Below are positions 30,201 to 39,183 of a stretch of DNA of 64,000 nt, in pieces (within the stretch, counting starts at the first letter, position 1; the number at the start of each line of letters is the position of its first letter). A program made the translations under genes and the position numbers. A model generated the notes under the pieces. That model had not been told where the DNA came from. It did no database searches and saw only the letters and a list, made by a program, of their open reading frames with translations. Source of the stretch: Paenibacillus sp. J45TS6 (GTDB taxonomy: Bacteria > Bacillota > Bacilli > Paenibacillales > Paenibacillaceae); NCBI RefSeq assembly GCF_018403285.1, contig NZ_BOSJ01000005.1, positions 186,001 to 250,000 of the forward strand, read 5' to 3'.

Positions 30201-33200
30201 TGATCTGTTCGCTACGATTAAACTGAAAATGAAAGATTTTGTTCCGAAGGATCAAACAGTAAAAATCCGAACGGATTACATCAAAACAGAAGGCAGCAAT
30301 GTAGTTTATAACGTGAGTGAAGCAGTGGCTACTATTGATTTGAAGGCTTTGGACACGAAAGCTCTTGCCAAAGTACCTGGATATGCGAATCCGCTAGTCA
30401 GTCATAAATTCGGCGCAGATCCATATGCGCTTGTCTATAACGATAGAGTATATGTTTATATGACAAGCGATGCTTTTGAATATGATGCAAATGGAAACCT
30501 GAAAGATAATAGTTATTCCAAGATCAACACAATCAGTGTCATCTCATCAGATGATATGGTTAACTGGACCGATCATGGAGAGATTCCCGTAGCAGGTCCG
30601 AATGGCGCTGCGAAATGGGCTAATAACTCTTGGGCTCCTGCTATTGCCCATAAGGTAATTGAAGGAAAGGATAAGTTTTTCTTGTACTTTGCTAATAATG
30701 CTTCCAGCATTGGTGTCCTTACCGCCGATAGTCCAATCGGGCCATGGACTGATCCGCTGGGGAAATCATTTATTAATAGCAGTGTTCCAGGAACAAACGG
30801 GGTAGTGTGGATGTTTGACCCGGCTGTTCTGGTAGATGACGATGGAACGGGTTATCTGTATTTCGGTGGTGGACTTCCCGGTGGGAGTAATCCGACTGAA
30901 GAGCAAATTGCTCATCCGAAGAGCGGCAGAGTAATTCAATTGGGTGACGATATGATAAGCACAGTAGGGTCAGCAAAACTCATCGATGCTCCTTATCTTT
31001 TTGAAGATTCCGGAATTCACAAATATAACGGTAAGTATTATTATTCTTATTGCTCCAATTTCGCCGGCACACATCCGGAAGGTTCGCCGCCGAAAGGAGA
31101 AATAGCGTACATGGTCAGCGATCATCCGATGGGACCATTTACTTACGTCGGAACCATTTTGCAAAATCCAAACGTGTTTTTCGATGTTGGGGGAAACAAT
31201 CACCATGCCATTTTCGAATTTAAAGATCAGTGGTTTGTTGCCTATCACGCCCAAACCCTTGCTAAGGCTATGGATAAAGCAAAAGGATATCGCTCTACAC
31301 ATATCAATAAAGTGGAGTTTTATGAGAATGGATTTATTAAACCGATCAAGGGAGATATGGAAGGAGTGGAACAGTTAGCTGCTCTAAATCCTTACCAGCG
31401 CACCGAGGCAGAAACAATGGCATGGCAGGCCGGGATTATGACTGAGAAGTCCTTACAGCCTGGAAACATGGTGGACAGCATCAACCTTAATATAACGGAT
31501 GTCAATGATGGAGATTGGCTTGCTGTTGCAAACGCAGACTTCGGTACGAGTGGTCCAAGTATATTTGAAGCTAGCGTAGCAACAACCACTGGGGGGACGA
31601 TTGAAATACGACAGGACAGTCCCGTCGGTGATGTCATTGGTACGCTTGATGTGACGCCAACGGGCGGCGCGAATCAGTGGAAGACGCTGAAGACAGACGT
31701 CAAACCGGTTACCGGTGTTCACAATATCTTCTTTATGTTTAAGACAAAAGGTCAGGATTCCCTTCGAATGGATTACTGGCAGTTTACGAAGAATGATATC
31801 GAACCGGAAGTGATTCCTCTGGAATCTGTCTCCATAATAGGAGAAGCTACATCTGTTAAAGTGAACAGTTCACTTACGTTTGATTCTCAGCTGAATCCAG
31901 TTAATGCGACAAATCCAACATACCGCTGGGAAGCATTTAATAATCTTGAGATTACAGGTGACAGTGATAAAGAGACGGTAAATGTAAAGGGAATCTCAGC
32001 TGGCAATGGCACGTTGACTTTAACCGTTACCGCTGGCGGCAAAGAGATTACTACTCATATTACAATTAAGGTAAGCACCGAAGACGAAGGAAGCGGTACG
32101 CCGACTGTTCCGGGTCCTACCCCATCTACACCAGAGCCATCGGATAGACCTTTGACACCAACAACGCCACAGGCAGCATTACCTGTCGGTAAGAATGATG
32201 CAGAAATAAAAGTTGGCGACAAAGAAGTGGACTTGGGTACGATCGGCACGACTACGCAGCAAGACCAGAAAATAACGACAGTAGCACTTGATCAGAAAAA
32301 GCTAGAAAATTGGCTCTCTTCAGCGAATGAGGCCGATGTGATTGCCGTTACGGTTAAGGCAAGCTCAGAGCGTGTAATTACTCAATTTAACAAGGATATT
32401 CTAAAAGCCCTTCAGGATAAGAAGATCGTAATCGAACTACGGACCGGCCTTGGGATCTTCAAGGTTCCAGCTTCCAAAATTAGTATGAATACCTTGCCGT
32501 CATTAGAGGATGGAACAAGCACGGAAACGACGATTCAAATCGAGATTGCTGTTTCAGCAACATCAATGACCAAGGTTGCAGAACAGGCAGCAGAGGTAAA
32601 AGGCTTTAGGCTTAGCTCGGATCTGCTCGACTTTAAAATTACAACGATACAAGGAAATAACGTTACAGATATCACTCCATTTACTGGATATGTGGAAAGA
32701 ATGATTCCACTTTCGGATAATTCATCAGCTAACCAGCTATCCACCGGTATTGTGATCGAACCAAAGGGTACAGTTTATCAGGTGCCGACTCAAGTCGTTA
32801 CAGAGAATGGAAAACGTTACGCGAAAATTCGCAGCTTGACTGGCGGTACCTTTGCAGTGGTCACGAACTCGGTAGAATTTACAGATCTGACCTCGCATTG
32901 GGCAAAGGATAGCGTCAACAATCTTGGCTCTCGGATGATTATTGATGGAACGGGAAGCGGTTTATTCCATCCAAATACGGAAATCACTCGTGCTGAATTT
33001 ACTGCACTGCTCGTACGGGCGCTTGGACTTCGTTCAGAGCAAGGAGAACTTGCGTTCACGGACGTAAAGACAACGGATTGGTTCGCTGAACATGTGAACA
33101 CGGCACAAACATACGGCCTTATCACTGGGTACGAAGACGACACTTTCCGGCCTAACGAGAAGATTACACGGGAACAAGCCATGCACATTATTGCTCAAGC

Positions 33201-33438
33201 GATGGAAATTACTGAGCTTAAGAGAACGTTGGCAGAACGGACAGTGGAAGAGATACTGAGCAGTTATGAAGATGCAAACCGCATCTCTAGCTGGGCAAAA
33301 TCGGGTGTGGCAGATAGCTTACAGGCAGGCATTGTCTCCGGAAGAAGCGCACGGGTTCTAGCTCCCAAAGCGTATATTACCCGCGCTGAAGTGGCAAAAT
33401 TGACTCATGAACTGATGAAAAAGTCAGAGTTGTTTTAG
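27235..33438 (+). CDS. Giant secreted double-GH43 glycosidase with CBM, cohesin-like and SLH domains
   Basis: 2067 residues with a GTG start and AAAGGAG ten bases before it. Order: signal peptide 1-27; GH43 domain about 38-325 (base D48 in VPDPDVIR, acid E216 in PAEGAHI); two near-identical CBM4/9/22-like modules at about 376-526 and 535-684; the beta-sandwich that usually ends GH43 xylosidases, about 708-890; a cohesin-like beta domain, about 900-1035; a second GH43 of XynD arabinofuranosidase type, about 1048-1380 (D1062, E1257); CBM6, about 1388-1518; an Ig/BIG2-like domain; a Pro/Thr linker near 1615-1640; an unrecognised domain; three SLH domains, about 1875-2065. It should be bound to the cell wall and remove arabinose and xylose residues from arabinoxylan. 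Confidence 0.88.
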   Translation: MGKKKLISILTTAALLLNLMPAGLIFAEEPPKELGSANNPIIWADVPDPDVIRVDDAYYMTSTTMHMNPGVPIMKSVDLVHWDIVNYVYDILDETDNQRLSNNENEYGKGSWASSLRYHNGKYYVVFSSSTTGKTYIYQTTDIENGPWTHSTLPFYHDMSLHFDDDGRVYLVYGGGDIRIVELNSDATAVKEDGMNKIIIKDSSLVAGSNVGLPAEGAHIQKINGKYYISLITWPSGGMRTQLVFRSDTIDGPYEGKVVLKDEGIAQGGLVDTVSGDWYAFLFGDRGSVGRIPYLVPVTWENDWPAFGVNGKVPTELSLPLHKGESNIVSSDEFYNRSARSGLPYTFEDSNTPELSSELSEADFLATAGGSSGRELLVNGGIESGVEPWTGNGTGSVSVTNDVYGSGASALKTTGRTATGDGPMQVITGKVNTNVTYTFSAKVRYDEGPEQKQFNFNIQNGPSWQGIKVLGSAVINKGEWGTVQGTYTLPVDADLSHTFIFIETPWTATPDLNTDLMDFYVDDISFADTSVSELIINSDIESGIEPWTANGAASVSVTNDVYNSGVSALKTTGRKATGDGPMQLITGKVDTNVTYSFSAKVRYDEGPEQKQFNFNIQNGPSWQGIKVLGSATMKKGEWGTLRGTYTLPSDADLSHTFIFIETPWTGTPDPITDLMDFYVDDISFTASSAPIPDTQKPGESEDNGSNLGLSWQWNHNPDNNNWSLTQRSGFLRLTTGRKSTGILDARNTLTQRTFGPESSGSIAIETDHMKDGDVAGLAAFQKNYGYVGVKKSGTSKSIIMVNGSGEQPKEVASIPLAEDRVYLKIDMDFKKQTDKAYFYYSLDGVSWTAIGEQLQMSYTLPHFMGYRYALFNYATKTVGGYVDFDYFRVDNKMTGTGEAAPILTASLDDVSDVLGVPNIEFEVPVKMEALPDGTYNGISASFDIPDFVSVTEVSFHTDNISGTPSYSFADRRLELKVSGSNVNFTNTSSDLFATIKLKMKDFVPKDQTVKIRTDYIKTEGSNVVYNVSEAVATIDLKALDTKALAKVPGYANPLVSHKFGADPYALVYNDRVYVYMTSDAFEYDANGNLKDNSYSKINTISVISSDDMVNWTDHGEIPVAGPNGAAKWANNSWAPAIAHKVIEGKDKFFLYFANNASSIGVLTADSPIGPWTDPLGKSFINSSVPGTNGVVWMFDPAVLVDDDGTGYLYFGGGLPGGSNPTEEQIAHPKSGRVIQLGDDMISTVGSAKLIDAPYLFEDSGIHKYNGKYYYSYCSNFAGTHPEGSPPKGEIAYMVSDHPMGPFTYVGTILQNPNVFFDVGGNNHHAIFEFKDQWFVAYHAQTLAKAMDKAKGYRSTHINKVEFYENGFIKPIKGDMEGVEQLAALNPYQRTEAETMAWQAGIMTEKSLQPGNMVDSINLNITDVNDGDWLAVANADFGTSGPSIFEASVATTTGGTIEIRQDSPVGDVIGTLDVTPTGGANQWKTLKTDVKPVTGVHNIFFMFKTKGQDSLRMDYWQFTKNDIEPEVIPLESVSIIGEATSVKVNSSLTFDSQLNPVNATNPTYRWEAFNNLEITGDSDKETVNVKGISAGNGTLTLTVTAGGKEITTHITIKVSTEDEGSGTPTVPGPTPSTPEPSDRPLTPTTPQAALPVGKNDAEIKVGDKEVDLGTIGTTTQQDQKITTVALDQKKLENWLSSANEADVIAVTVKASSERVITQFNKDILKALQDKKIVIELRTGLGIFKVPASKISMNTLPSLEDGTSTETTIQIEIAVSATSMTKVAEQAAEVKGFRLSSDLLDFKITTIQGNNVTDITPFTGYVERMIPLSDNSSANQLSTGIVIEPKGTVYQVPTQVVTENGKRYAKIRSLTGGTFAVVTNSVEFTDLTSHWAKDSVNNLGSRMIIDGTGSGLFHPNTEITRAEFTALLVRALGLRSEQGELAFTDVKTTDWFAEHVNTAQTYGLITGYEDDTFRPNEKITREQAMHIIAQAMEITELKRTLAERTVEEILSSYEDANRISSWAKSGVADSLQAGIVSGRSARVLAPKAYITRAEVAKLTHELMKKSELF
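28363..29286 (+). repeat. Tandem duplication of a CBM-encoding unit
   Basis: Two copies of about 460 bases run from 28363 and 28840. They encode the same module (ESGVEPWT and ESGIEPWT to LMDFYVDDISF) and are nearly identical at DNA level in the RYDEGPEQKQFNFNIQNGPS part, which points to a recent internal duplication. Confidence 0.8.
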
Positions 33439-33480
33439 AGTGATGTAATCAAGTTATAAAGTAAAATCTATAAACAAAGG

Positions 33481-33520
33481 CAAAGGGCAATCCCAGTTAG
33501 GGAATGCCCTTTGTTTTGTT
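33481..33520. terminator. Terminator between convergent genes
   Basis: CAAAGGGCAATCCC pairs with GGGAATGCCCTTTG with one mismatch, followed by TTTTGTT; a bidirectional role is likely. Confidence 0.75.
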
Positions 33521-33527
33521 ATTATGT

Positions 33528-34487
33528 TTACTTATCAATTTCTGTGATTTCTGTATTAATAAATTCTGGTAATGTTTTATCTTGTGATAGACTGCACAAG
33601 GTGTTAATAATCGCTTGGCCCCAGTTCTGCTCATTTTGGGAGATGATGCGGGTAATTTGGCCGTTTTCGAGGGATTGATTGACATAGGGAGTAAGACCGA
33701 GCGCGACATTATATCTTTTTAGCCCTTTGGCTTTCCAGACTAGAACCGAACTTGAACTTGAAACGAAATCCAGGTTGATCAGCGCACTGAAGTGCGGGTG
33801 AGCCGATATCATTTCTTCTAACTGCTGGATGGCTTTTTCTTCGCTGGCATGGTTATGGCGAACTTCGAGCACGTCTATTTCGGTATACTCTTCCAAATAA
33901 TCCTGAAGCCCATTTAGACGCTGAGTTAATCCAAGCATTTGCGGCATGCCAGACTGGACCAGGACCATGCCTTTGCCGCCAAGCAAATTGTCTACGGTTT
34001 GGGCAATTATCGCACCTGTCTTATAGTTATCCGCACCGATAAATACATTCCGCTTACTGGACGGAGAGTCCGACTCGAAGCATATCACAATGATTCCGCT
34101 GGACACCGCTTTGTTGATGACGTCAATTAGAGCTTCGGAGTCAACCGGGATAATAGCTATGCCATCAACCTCCTGCTTGATCATCATCTCCATGATTCGA
34201 ATCTGTTGCTCTAAGTTTGCTTCATCTGGCGCTTGAACGATCAGTTTAATGTTATGATCACTGGCTGAGGCTTCCGCATTTTCCGTTATCATCTCGTATG
34301 TGTCGTTTACCATAGGATAGATGATGCCAAAGGTTAGCTCGGGAACGTCTTTTGAAGGGAGCGAATGAACCTCTTCATTCTGATTCCAAGTGCCCATTGT
34401 AGTTCGAGTCTCCATACATCCACAGAGAATAAATGTGATTACGAGTAGTAACGTCAGCGTCGGAACGGCTTTGAATCGGAAATTCAC
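33528..34487 (-). CDS. Sugar-binding lipoprotein (Peripla_BP_4 type) of the sensor operon
   Basis: A 319-residue lipoprotein with the lipobox cysteine in FILCGC. The mature part is a type 1 periplasmic binding fold with VDGIAIIPVDSEALI and NVFIGADNYKTGAI, as in ribose-type binding proteins. GTG 34487 overlaps the response regulator stop by four bases and has AAGGAG seven bases upstream. No transport genes lie on this strand, so the protein probably serves the histidine kinase as an external sugar receptor rather than an importer. The ligand is unknown; a pentose is my guess from the neighbours. Confidence 0.8.
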   Translation of the reverse strand: MNFRFKAVPTLTLLLVITFILCGCMETRTTMGTWNQNEEVHSLPSKDVPELTFGIIYPMVNDTYEMITENAEASASDHNIKLIVQAPDEANLEQQIRIMEMMIKQEVDGIAIIPVDSEALIDVINKAVSSGIIVICFESDSPSSKRNVFIGADNYKTGAIIAQTVDNLLGGKGMVLVQSGMPQMLGLTQRLNGLQDYLEEYTEIDVLEVRHNHASEEKAIQQLEEMISAHPHFSALINLDFVSSSSSVLVWKAKGLKRYNVALGLTPYVNQSLENGQITRIISQNEQNWGQAIINTLCSLSQDKTLPEFINTEITEIDK

Positions 34488-36085
34488 AAGCGATCTCCTT
34501 CTTTCGCAGTGGTCGCAACTGACTCACCATCACGGCCGTGTTTGCGGTATTCCATTGGTGTCATCCCGGTCACCTTCTTGAACAGGTTAGAGAAGTAATG
34601 TTGATCACTGTAACCTACTTGAAAAGCAATCTCGAAGGTTTTGCAACGGGTTGTTTTTAACAGCACTTTCGCTTTGCCGATCCGCGTGGCGGTTAAGTAC
34701 TCTGTCATGGTCTGCCCGGTTTCTTGGCTGAAGACCTTACTGAGATGGCTGGAGCTGACTCCAATCTGTCTTGAAGTTTCATGAAGGGAGAGCTGGTCAT
34801 TGTGATAATTCTGCCGAATATAAAGTTTGACTTTTTCAATTAACTCTCCATACTTGTCAGACCCTTTAGACCGCCAGACCCATAGCTGTTCATATACTCC
34901 AAGTAAATAATCAAGGCACTCTTCAACATTTGAAATTTTCCGAATTTCCTTTTGCAACTCATGTATCATTTCTGCTTGATTTCCTTCTGTGCGGAAAGTT
35001 AACTTTGCGGTCTGGACTAATTCTAGGGTAATGTCGTTGATCAGGTAGTAGGCATACATCGAGTTAAAGCTTATCTGACGAAGGCCAACCCCAAGCTGAC
35101 GAATAAAAGAGGGCGCCTCTTGGGAATTACCTACCTTTAGAAACTCAATTAGGCGGTAGCGGTCAAGCAGCACACTGCCTGGTGTCTGGTCGATCGAGGA
35201 CTCAATCAGAGCTGCTTTGTTCTGCTTCGACAGCTTCTTTATCATTCGGTCATCTTCGGCCTCTTGGAAGGAAAGATGTATACCTTGAAGGCGTTCGTGG
35301 ACGCTTCCGCAGCTTACGGACAGTTGCAAACCAAAATGGATACTTTGTTGTTCCAGTACTTGGATCAGAAGATCGATTCTGGTTGATATTTGATCCGGAA
35401 GGCTGTCCTTTAGAATGATCACCGTTTCAGTACGGCTGCGCCTAAAGTAATAAATTTCAGGATATTCAATCAGTGTATTCGTAACGATTAGCTCCGCTGC
35501 TTGAATCTTAGAAGTTACTAGATTGGATTCGTCCAAGATGGATGGAATAATAGATAAGATAACGACAGCATAATAAGGGGCTATAAGCTGCAGATTCAGC
35601 TCAGCAGCAGCTTCGATCGCAGCTCCTGTGCCAATTAGTCCTCCGCAAAGGTCGGCATATAGCTTATCAGGACTATACATATTCTTCTGTTTCAATCTAT
35701 TTTCTTCATCAATTCTGGTACTGACAGCATTCAGCAACTGGAGTAGTTCCGCGGCGCTGACTGGTTTCAGGCAGTAATCCTCGACGCCAAGCCGAAGTGC
35801 TGTTTGGGCATAATGAAAATCATCATGTCCACTTAAGATGATGATTTTGATGTCAGGAAATCTTTGCCTAACTACGGAAGCCAGTTCGAGTCCGTTCATA
35901 AAAGGCATTTTAATATCTGTAATTAGAATATCTGGTACTTGTCCTTCAATGAGCGGCAGTGCTAACTCTCCGTCAGGAGCATCACCGGAATATAAGAAAC
36001 CTTCCTTCTTCCAATCTATAGAATCCCGGATGCTTTCACGAATCAAAATTTCATCATCGACGAGTACGATCTTCTTTATAGTCAG
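34484..36085 (-). CDS. YesN-type response regulator (REC + AraC), non-AUG start
   Basis: About 533 residues. The receiver domain carries ILITDIKMPFMNG with the phosphoacceptor aspartate and a conserved KP in DYCLKPVSA. The long middle region is typical of YesN proteins, and the C-terminal AraC domain reads GVSSSHLSKVFSQETGQTMTEYL, then IAFQVGYSDQHYFSNLFKKVTG. The first in-frame standard start, TTG 36046, would delete the acidic pocket; coding continues upstream as TIKKIVLVDDEILIRES. The best starts are CTG 36085, which overlaps the kinase stop TGA, or ATA 36079, eight bases behind AGGGGG. It probably regulates the GH43 or importer genes. Confidence 0.82.
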   Translation of the reverse strand: MTIKKIVLVDDEILIRESIRDSIDWKKEGFLYSGDAPDGELALPLIEGQVPDILITDIKMPFMNGLELASVVRQRFPDIKIIILSGHDDFHYAQTALRLGVEDYCLKPVSAAELLQLLNAVSTRIDEENRLKQKNMYSPDKLYADLCGGLIGTGAAIEAAAELNLQLIAPYYAVVILSIIPSILDESNLVTSKIQAAELIVTNTLIEYPEIYYFRRSRTETVIILKDSLPDQISTRIDLLIQVLEQQSIHFGLQLSVSCGSVHERLQGIHLSFQEAEDDRMIKKLSKQNKAALIESSIDQTPGSVLLDRYRLIEFLKVGNSQEAPSFIRQLGVGLRQISFNSMYAYYLINDITLELVQTAKLTFRTEGNQAEMIHELQKEIRKISNVEECLDYLLGVYEQLWVWRSKGSDKYGELIEKVKLYIRQNYHNDQLSLHETSRQIGVSSSHLSKVFSQETGQTMTEYLTATRIGKAKVLLKTTRCKTFEIAFQVGYSDQHYFSNLFKKVTGMTPMEYRKHGRDGESVATTAKEGDRL

Positions 36086-37881
36086 TTCCCCCTGTTCTTA
36101 GGTATTCGTACAAAAATGGTTGTACCGGCACCAGCGATGCTTTCTAGTTCGACTCCGTATTCACTGCCGAAATAAAGTCGTAATCGTTGATGTACATTCT
36201 GTAGTCCGAAACCTCCTTCGGCGGGTTCTTCTTCCTCAGACTGGAGTGGTTGTTCGAGCTGATCTCTTAGCAAAGCTAGTCGGTCTGTTGGGATTCCTAT
36301 CCCGTTGTCCGTAACGGTAAGAATGACGGCCGTTAATTCCAAATAACCTCCAATGACAATAAGGCCTTTCCCTCTTTTATTTTTAATCCCATGATACAAG
36401 GCATTTTCTATCAGTGGCTGAAGAGTCATGTTTAAAATCGGGTAATCTAAAAGTTCAGGATCGATTTCGATCCGATATTCAAGAATATCCCGGTATCGCA
36501 TCTGTTGAATGACCAGATAGCTGTTGGCATGAGCTAATTCTGTGCGAATCATTACCCAGTCCCGACCTTTGTTTAAGCTGATTCGGAACAGGTCAGATAA
36601 TGCCTTAACAAGCTGGATTACACCATCGTTTTTGCCCGCTTCGGCCATCCAGATAATTGAATCAAGTGTGTTGTATAAAAAGTGGGGATTGATTTGAGCT
36701 TGTAGTGTTCGCAGTTCTGCTTTTTGCAGCTGCTGTTGTTTCCGTATACTTTGTTCCAAAAGTTCTTTTATCTTCTCTACCATAATGTTGAAGCTTTGTC
36801 CCAGATCCGCGATTTCATCTGTTCCAACTGGTTTGACTTTAGCTTCAAGATAACCGCTTGCAGTAAGCCTCATTTTATGCTGAAGAAGCTGGATAGGCCG
36901 GGTTAGCCGCTTGGTCAGCAAGTAATGAAGAGTAATCGCAAATACGATACTGAGCACTACGCTAAGTATGATCAGCTGCCTGATGCTGTTAGCTTCGGCA
37001 ACGATCTCTTGTAGTGGAGCGATACCGATAATCGTCCATCCAGTAGCAATAGAAGCAGTATGTACGATAAATCGTGGCTGACCGCCCGTTCGCAGTACAT
37101 ATCCGTCTCTACTGAACTGATCGGGAAAAGGAAGGGGCGTATTTTGAATGATGTTCCTGTCATTGTTCCCTATGGGAGGGACAAAAATCGGATTGTTATG
37201 CTGATCAAGAATATAAAAAAATCCGGTCTTGCCGATCTTTACCTGATCGCAGAACGTCTTAATAAACGAATCGTCTAAATCCACTGTAATAAACCCAATT
37301 ACTTCATGGGTAATTTTTTGCTTAACTGCTGCCATAATTGAAATGACTCCCCGATCTTCATAAGTGAAACCATCGATTTGATCAAGGCTGTTCATTTGCG
37401 CGGATGGAATTCGCAGCACGGAATCAGGGTTCTCAGCAAGCGTCTGAAAATGTTGATTCCGCAGGGGATTCGTATTGGACTGAAAAATCCCTCTGCGCTC
37501 GCTGATGCCTTTTCCATAAAGATTAATCAAGCTAATATTGAGCACGCTTTCATATTTGTATGTGTCTCGGTAAAGAGAAAAAGTACGAAGAATATCTTTG
37601 GCTTCCTTATAAGTCTCCGACTGTGAGAGAAGAAAATGGATAACCTTGGGGTTATTGCTTAGTTCCAGAAGCCTCTCGGTATCTATAAACAAATTATCAA
37701 TATTTGTCCCTAGCATATCAGCTTGGAGCATAGTGGAGGCTTTACTGTGGCTTGCAACTGAATGGTAGGATTTCTGATATGAAATCATTCCCACCGTCAT
37801 TAGCGGTATGGTGGTGAGGACAATAAACAAGGCCAATAGCTTTGTCCTTAGGCTTGACGAAATCCATCGCTTCATCCTCAT
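36082..37881 (-). CDS. YesM-type sensor histidine kinase
   Basis: About 599 residues. TM1 (LLALFIVLTTIPLMTVGMI) is followed by an extracellular sensor region of about 260 residues of dCache type, TM2 (LIILSVVLSIVFAITLHYLL), HAMP, then the His_kinase domain with HFLYNTLDSIIWMAEAGK holding the phosphoacceptor histidine. The ATPase domain ends with DNGIGIP and GGFGLQNVHQRL. ATG 37881 follows AGAGGA at good distance; the longer frame starts at 37917. It is the first gene of a kinase, regulator, binding-protein operon and lies back to back with the importer operon. Confidence 0.88.
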   Translation of the reverse strand: MRMKRWISSSLRTKLLALFIVLTTIPLMTVGMISYQKSYHSVASHSKASTMLQADMLGTNIDNLFIDTERLLELSNNPKVIHFLLSQSETYKEAKDILRTFSLYRDTYKYESVLNISLINLYGKGISERRGIFQSNTNPLRNQHFQTLAENPDSVLRIPSAQMNSLDQIDGFTYEDRGVISIMAAVKQKITHEVIGFITVDLDDSFIKTFCDQVKIGKTGFFYILDQHNNPIFVPPIGNNDRNIIQNTPLPFPDQFSRDGYVLRTGGQPRFIVHTASIATGWTIIGIAPLQEIVAEANSIRQLIILSVVLSIVFAITLHYLLTKRLTRPIQLLQHKMRLTASGYLEAKVKPVGTDEIADLGQSFNIMVEKIKELLEQSIRKQQQLQKAELRTLQAQINPHFLYNTLDSIIWMAEAGKNDGVIQLVKALSDLFRISLNKGRDWVMIRTELAHANSYLVIQQMRYRDILEYRIEIDPELLDYPILNMTLQPLIENALYHGIKNKRGKGLIVIGGYLELTAVILTVTDNGIGIPTDRLALLRDQLEQPLQSEEEEPAEGGFGLQNVHQRLRLYFGSEYGVELESIAGAGTTIFVRIPKNRGN

Positions 37882-38076
37882 CAGTTTGTTCCTCTCAGGG
37901 GATATGGTTCTAACCACTTATAGTGTATACCAACTATGATCTATTCGAAAGCAGAAAAAGAAAGCGCAACCAAATATTATACTTTTCAATTAAAAAATTA
38001 CACTATGAAGAACAAGATTGTGATGAAAATCAAAAAATAGGAAACAAACGCAAAAGACAGTCCATATCATGTTGTT

Positions 38077-38091
38077 TTGTAAGCGATTTAT
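38077..38091. promoter_or_regulatory. cre-like box (CcpA) before the importer operon
   Basis: TTGTAAGCGATTTAT matches the consensus WTGNAANCGNWNNCW with one mismatch. It overlaps a TATAAT at 38090-38095 that could be the -10 of the importer operon, so repression by glucose is expected. Confidence 0.5.
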
Positions 38092-38142
38092 AATTAGGCC
38101 AACGCCAAGGAATGGTGATTGATGAGGGGGAGAACAACAGTT

Positions 38143-39153
38143 ATGAAGAGATTTGGAAGAATAAGTTTAGTGTTATCGTTAACCTTGTCCATGATGATGC
38201 TTGGAGCTTGTAGCAGTAATAACGGCGGAGGTGCTGCAGAGGAGAACTCTGACAATTCCGGAACAAAATCAACGAACAGCATCACGCTCGGCTTCTCTCA
38301 AGTAGGAGCAGAAAGCGGCTGGCGCAGTGCAAACACAAAATCAATTCAGGATTCTGCGAAAGAGGCAGGATACACCTTAAAGTTCTCGGATGCACAGCAG
38401 AAACAGGAGAACCAAATCAAAGCTCTTCGTTCATTTATTCAGCAAAAAGTGGATGTCATTTCTTTCTCACCGGTCGTGGAATCCGGGTGGGATACGGTAC
38501 TTAAAGAAGCCAAGGATGCAGGAATCCCAGTTATCCTAACTGACCGGGCTGTCGACTCAAAGGATACTTCGCTGTATGTGACGTTCCTCGGCTCTGACTT
38601 TGTAGAAGAGGGGCGGAAAGCAGGTCAATGGTTGACTGAGCAATATAAGGATGCCGCTGAAGATATTAATATCGTTGAACTACAAGGTACAACTGGTTCT
38701 GCTCCTGCAAATGATCGGATGCAGGGATTCAAAGAAGTGATCTCCAGCAATCCAAATCTTAAGATCATTGCTTCCCAAACTGGAGATTTTACACGGGCTA
38801 AGGGGAAAGAAGTTATGCAAGCTTTTCTAAAAGCCCATAAAGATATTGATGTTTTATATGCGCATAACGATGATATGGCGCTTGGTGCAATTCAAGCTAT
38901 TGAAGCTGCCGGGTTGAAGCCTGGAGAAGATATTAAAATTATCTCAGTCGATGCGGTTAAGGACGGAATGCAGGCTGCCAGCGAAGGGAAAATCAACTTT
39001 ATAGTTGAGTGTAACCCGTTGCTCGGACCTCAGTTAATGAAGGTGGTTCAAGATGTTGTCGATGGAAAGTCGGTTGAAGCCCGTATTGTGACTGAAGAAA
39101 CGACGTTTACTTCAGAAGAAGCCAAGGAAGCCTTGCCGAACCGCCAATATTAA
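38143..39153 (+). CDS. ytfQ: Sugar ABC transporter substrate-binding lipoprotein (YtfQ-like)
   Basis: About 336 residues. The lipoprotein signal peptide ends at LGACSS. The mature protein begins TLGFSQVGAESGWRSANTKS and carries KALRSFIQQKVDVISFSPVVESGWDTVL, the pattern of the E. coli YtfQ galactofuranose-binding family and its pentofuranose relatives. ATG 38143 and an upstream ATG at 38122 are both possible; the later one gives a normal signal peptide. It is the first gene of the importer operon. A related binding protein is encoded at 42903. Confidence 0.82.
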   Translation: MKRFGRISLVLSLTLSMMMLGACSSNNGGGAAEENSDNSGTKSTNSITLGFSQVGAESGWRSANTKSIQDSAKEAGYTLKFSDAQQKQENQIKALRSFIQQKVDVISFSPVVESGWDTVLKEAKDAGIPVILTDRAVDSKDTSLYVTFLGSDFVEEGRKAGQWLTEQYKDAAEDINIVELQGTTGSAPANDRMQGFKEVISSNPNLKIIASQTGDFTRAKGKEVMQAFLKAHKDIDVLYAHNDDMALGAIQAIEAAGLKPGEDIKIISVDAVKDGMQAASEGKINFIVECNPLLGPQLMKVVQDVVDGKSVEARIVTEETTFTSEEAKEALPNRQY

Positions 39154-39183
39154 ACCTAGCATATTCAAAAAAATGTTTACATC

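Noticed and set aside
31453-33188. Several minus-strand frames inside the GH43 gene
   Set aside because: They lie opposite a continuous 2067-residue gene with clear domains and have no ribosome sites.
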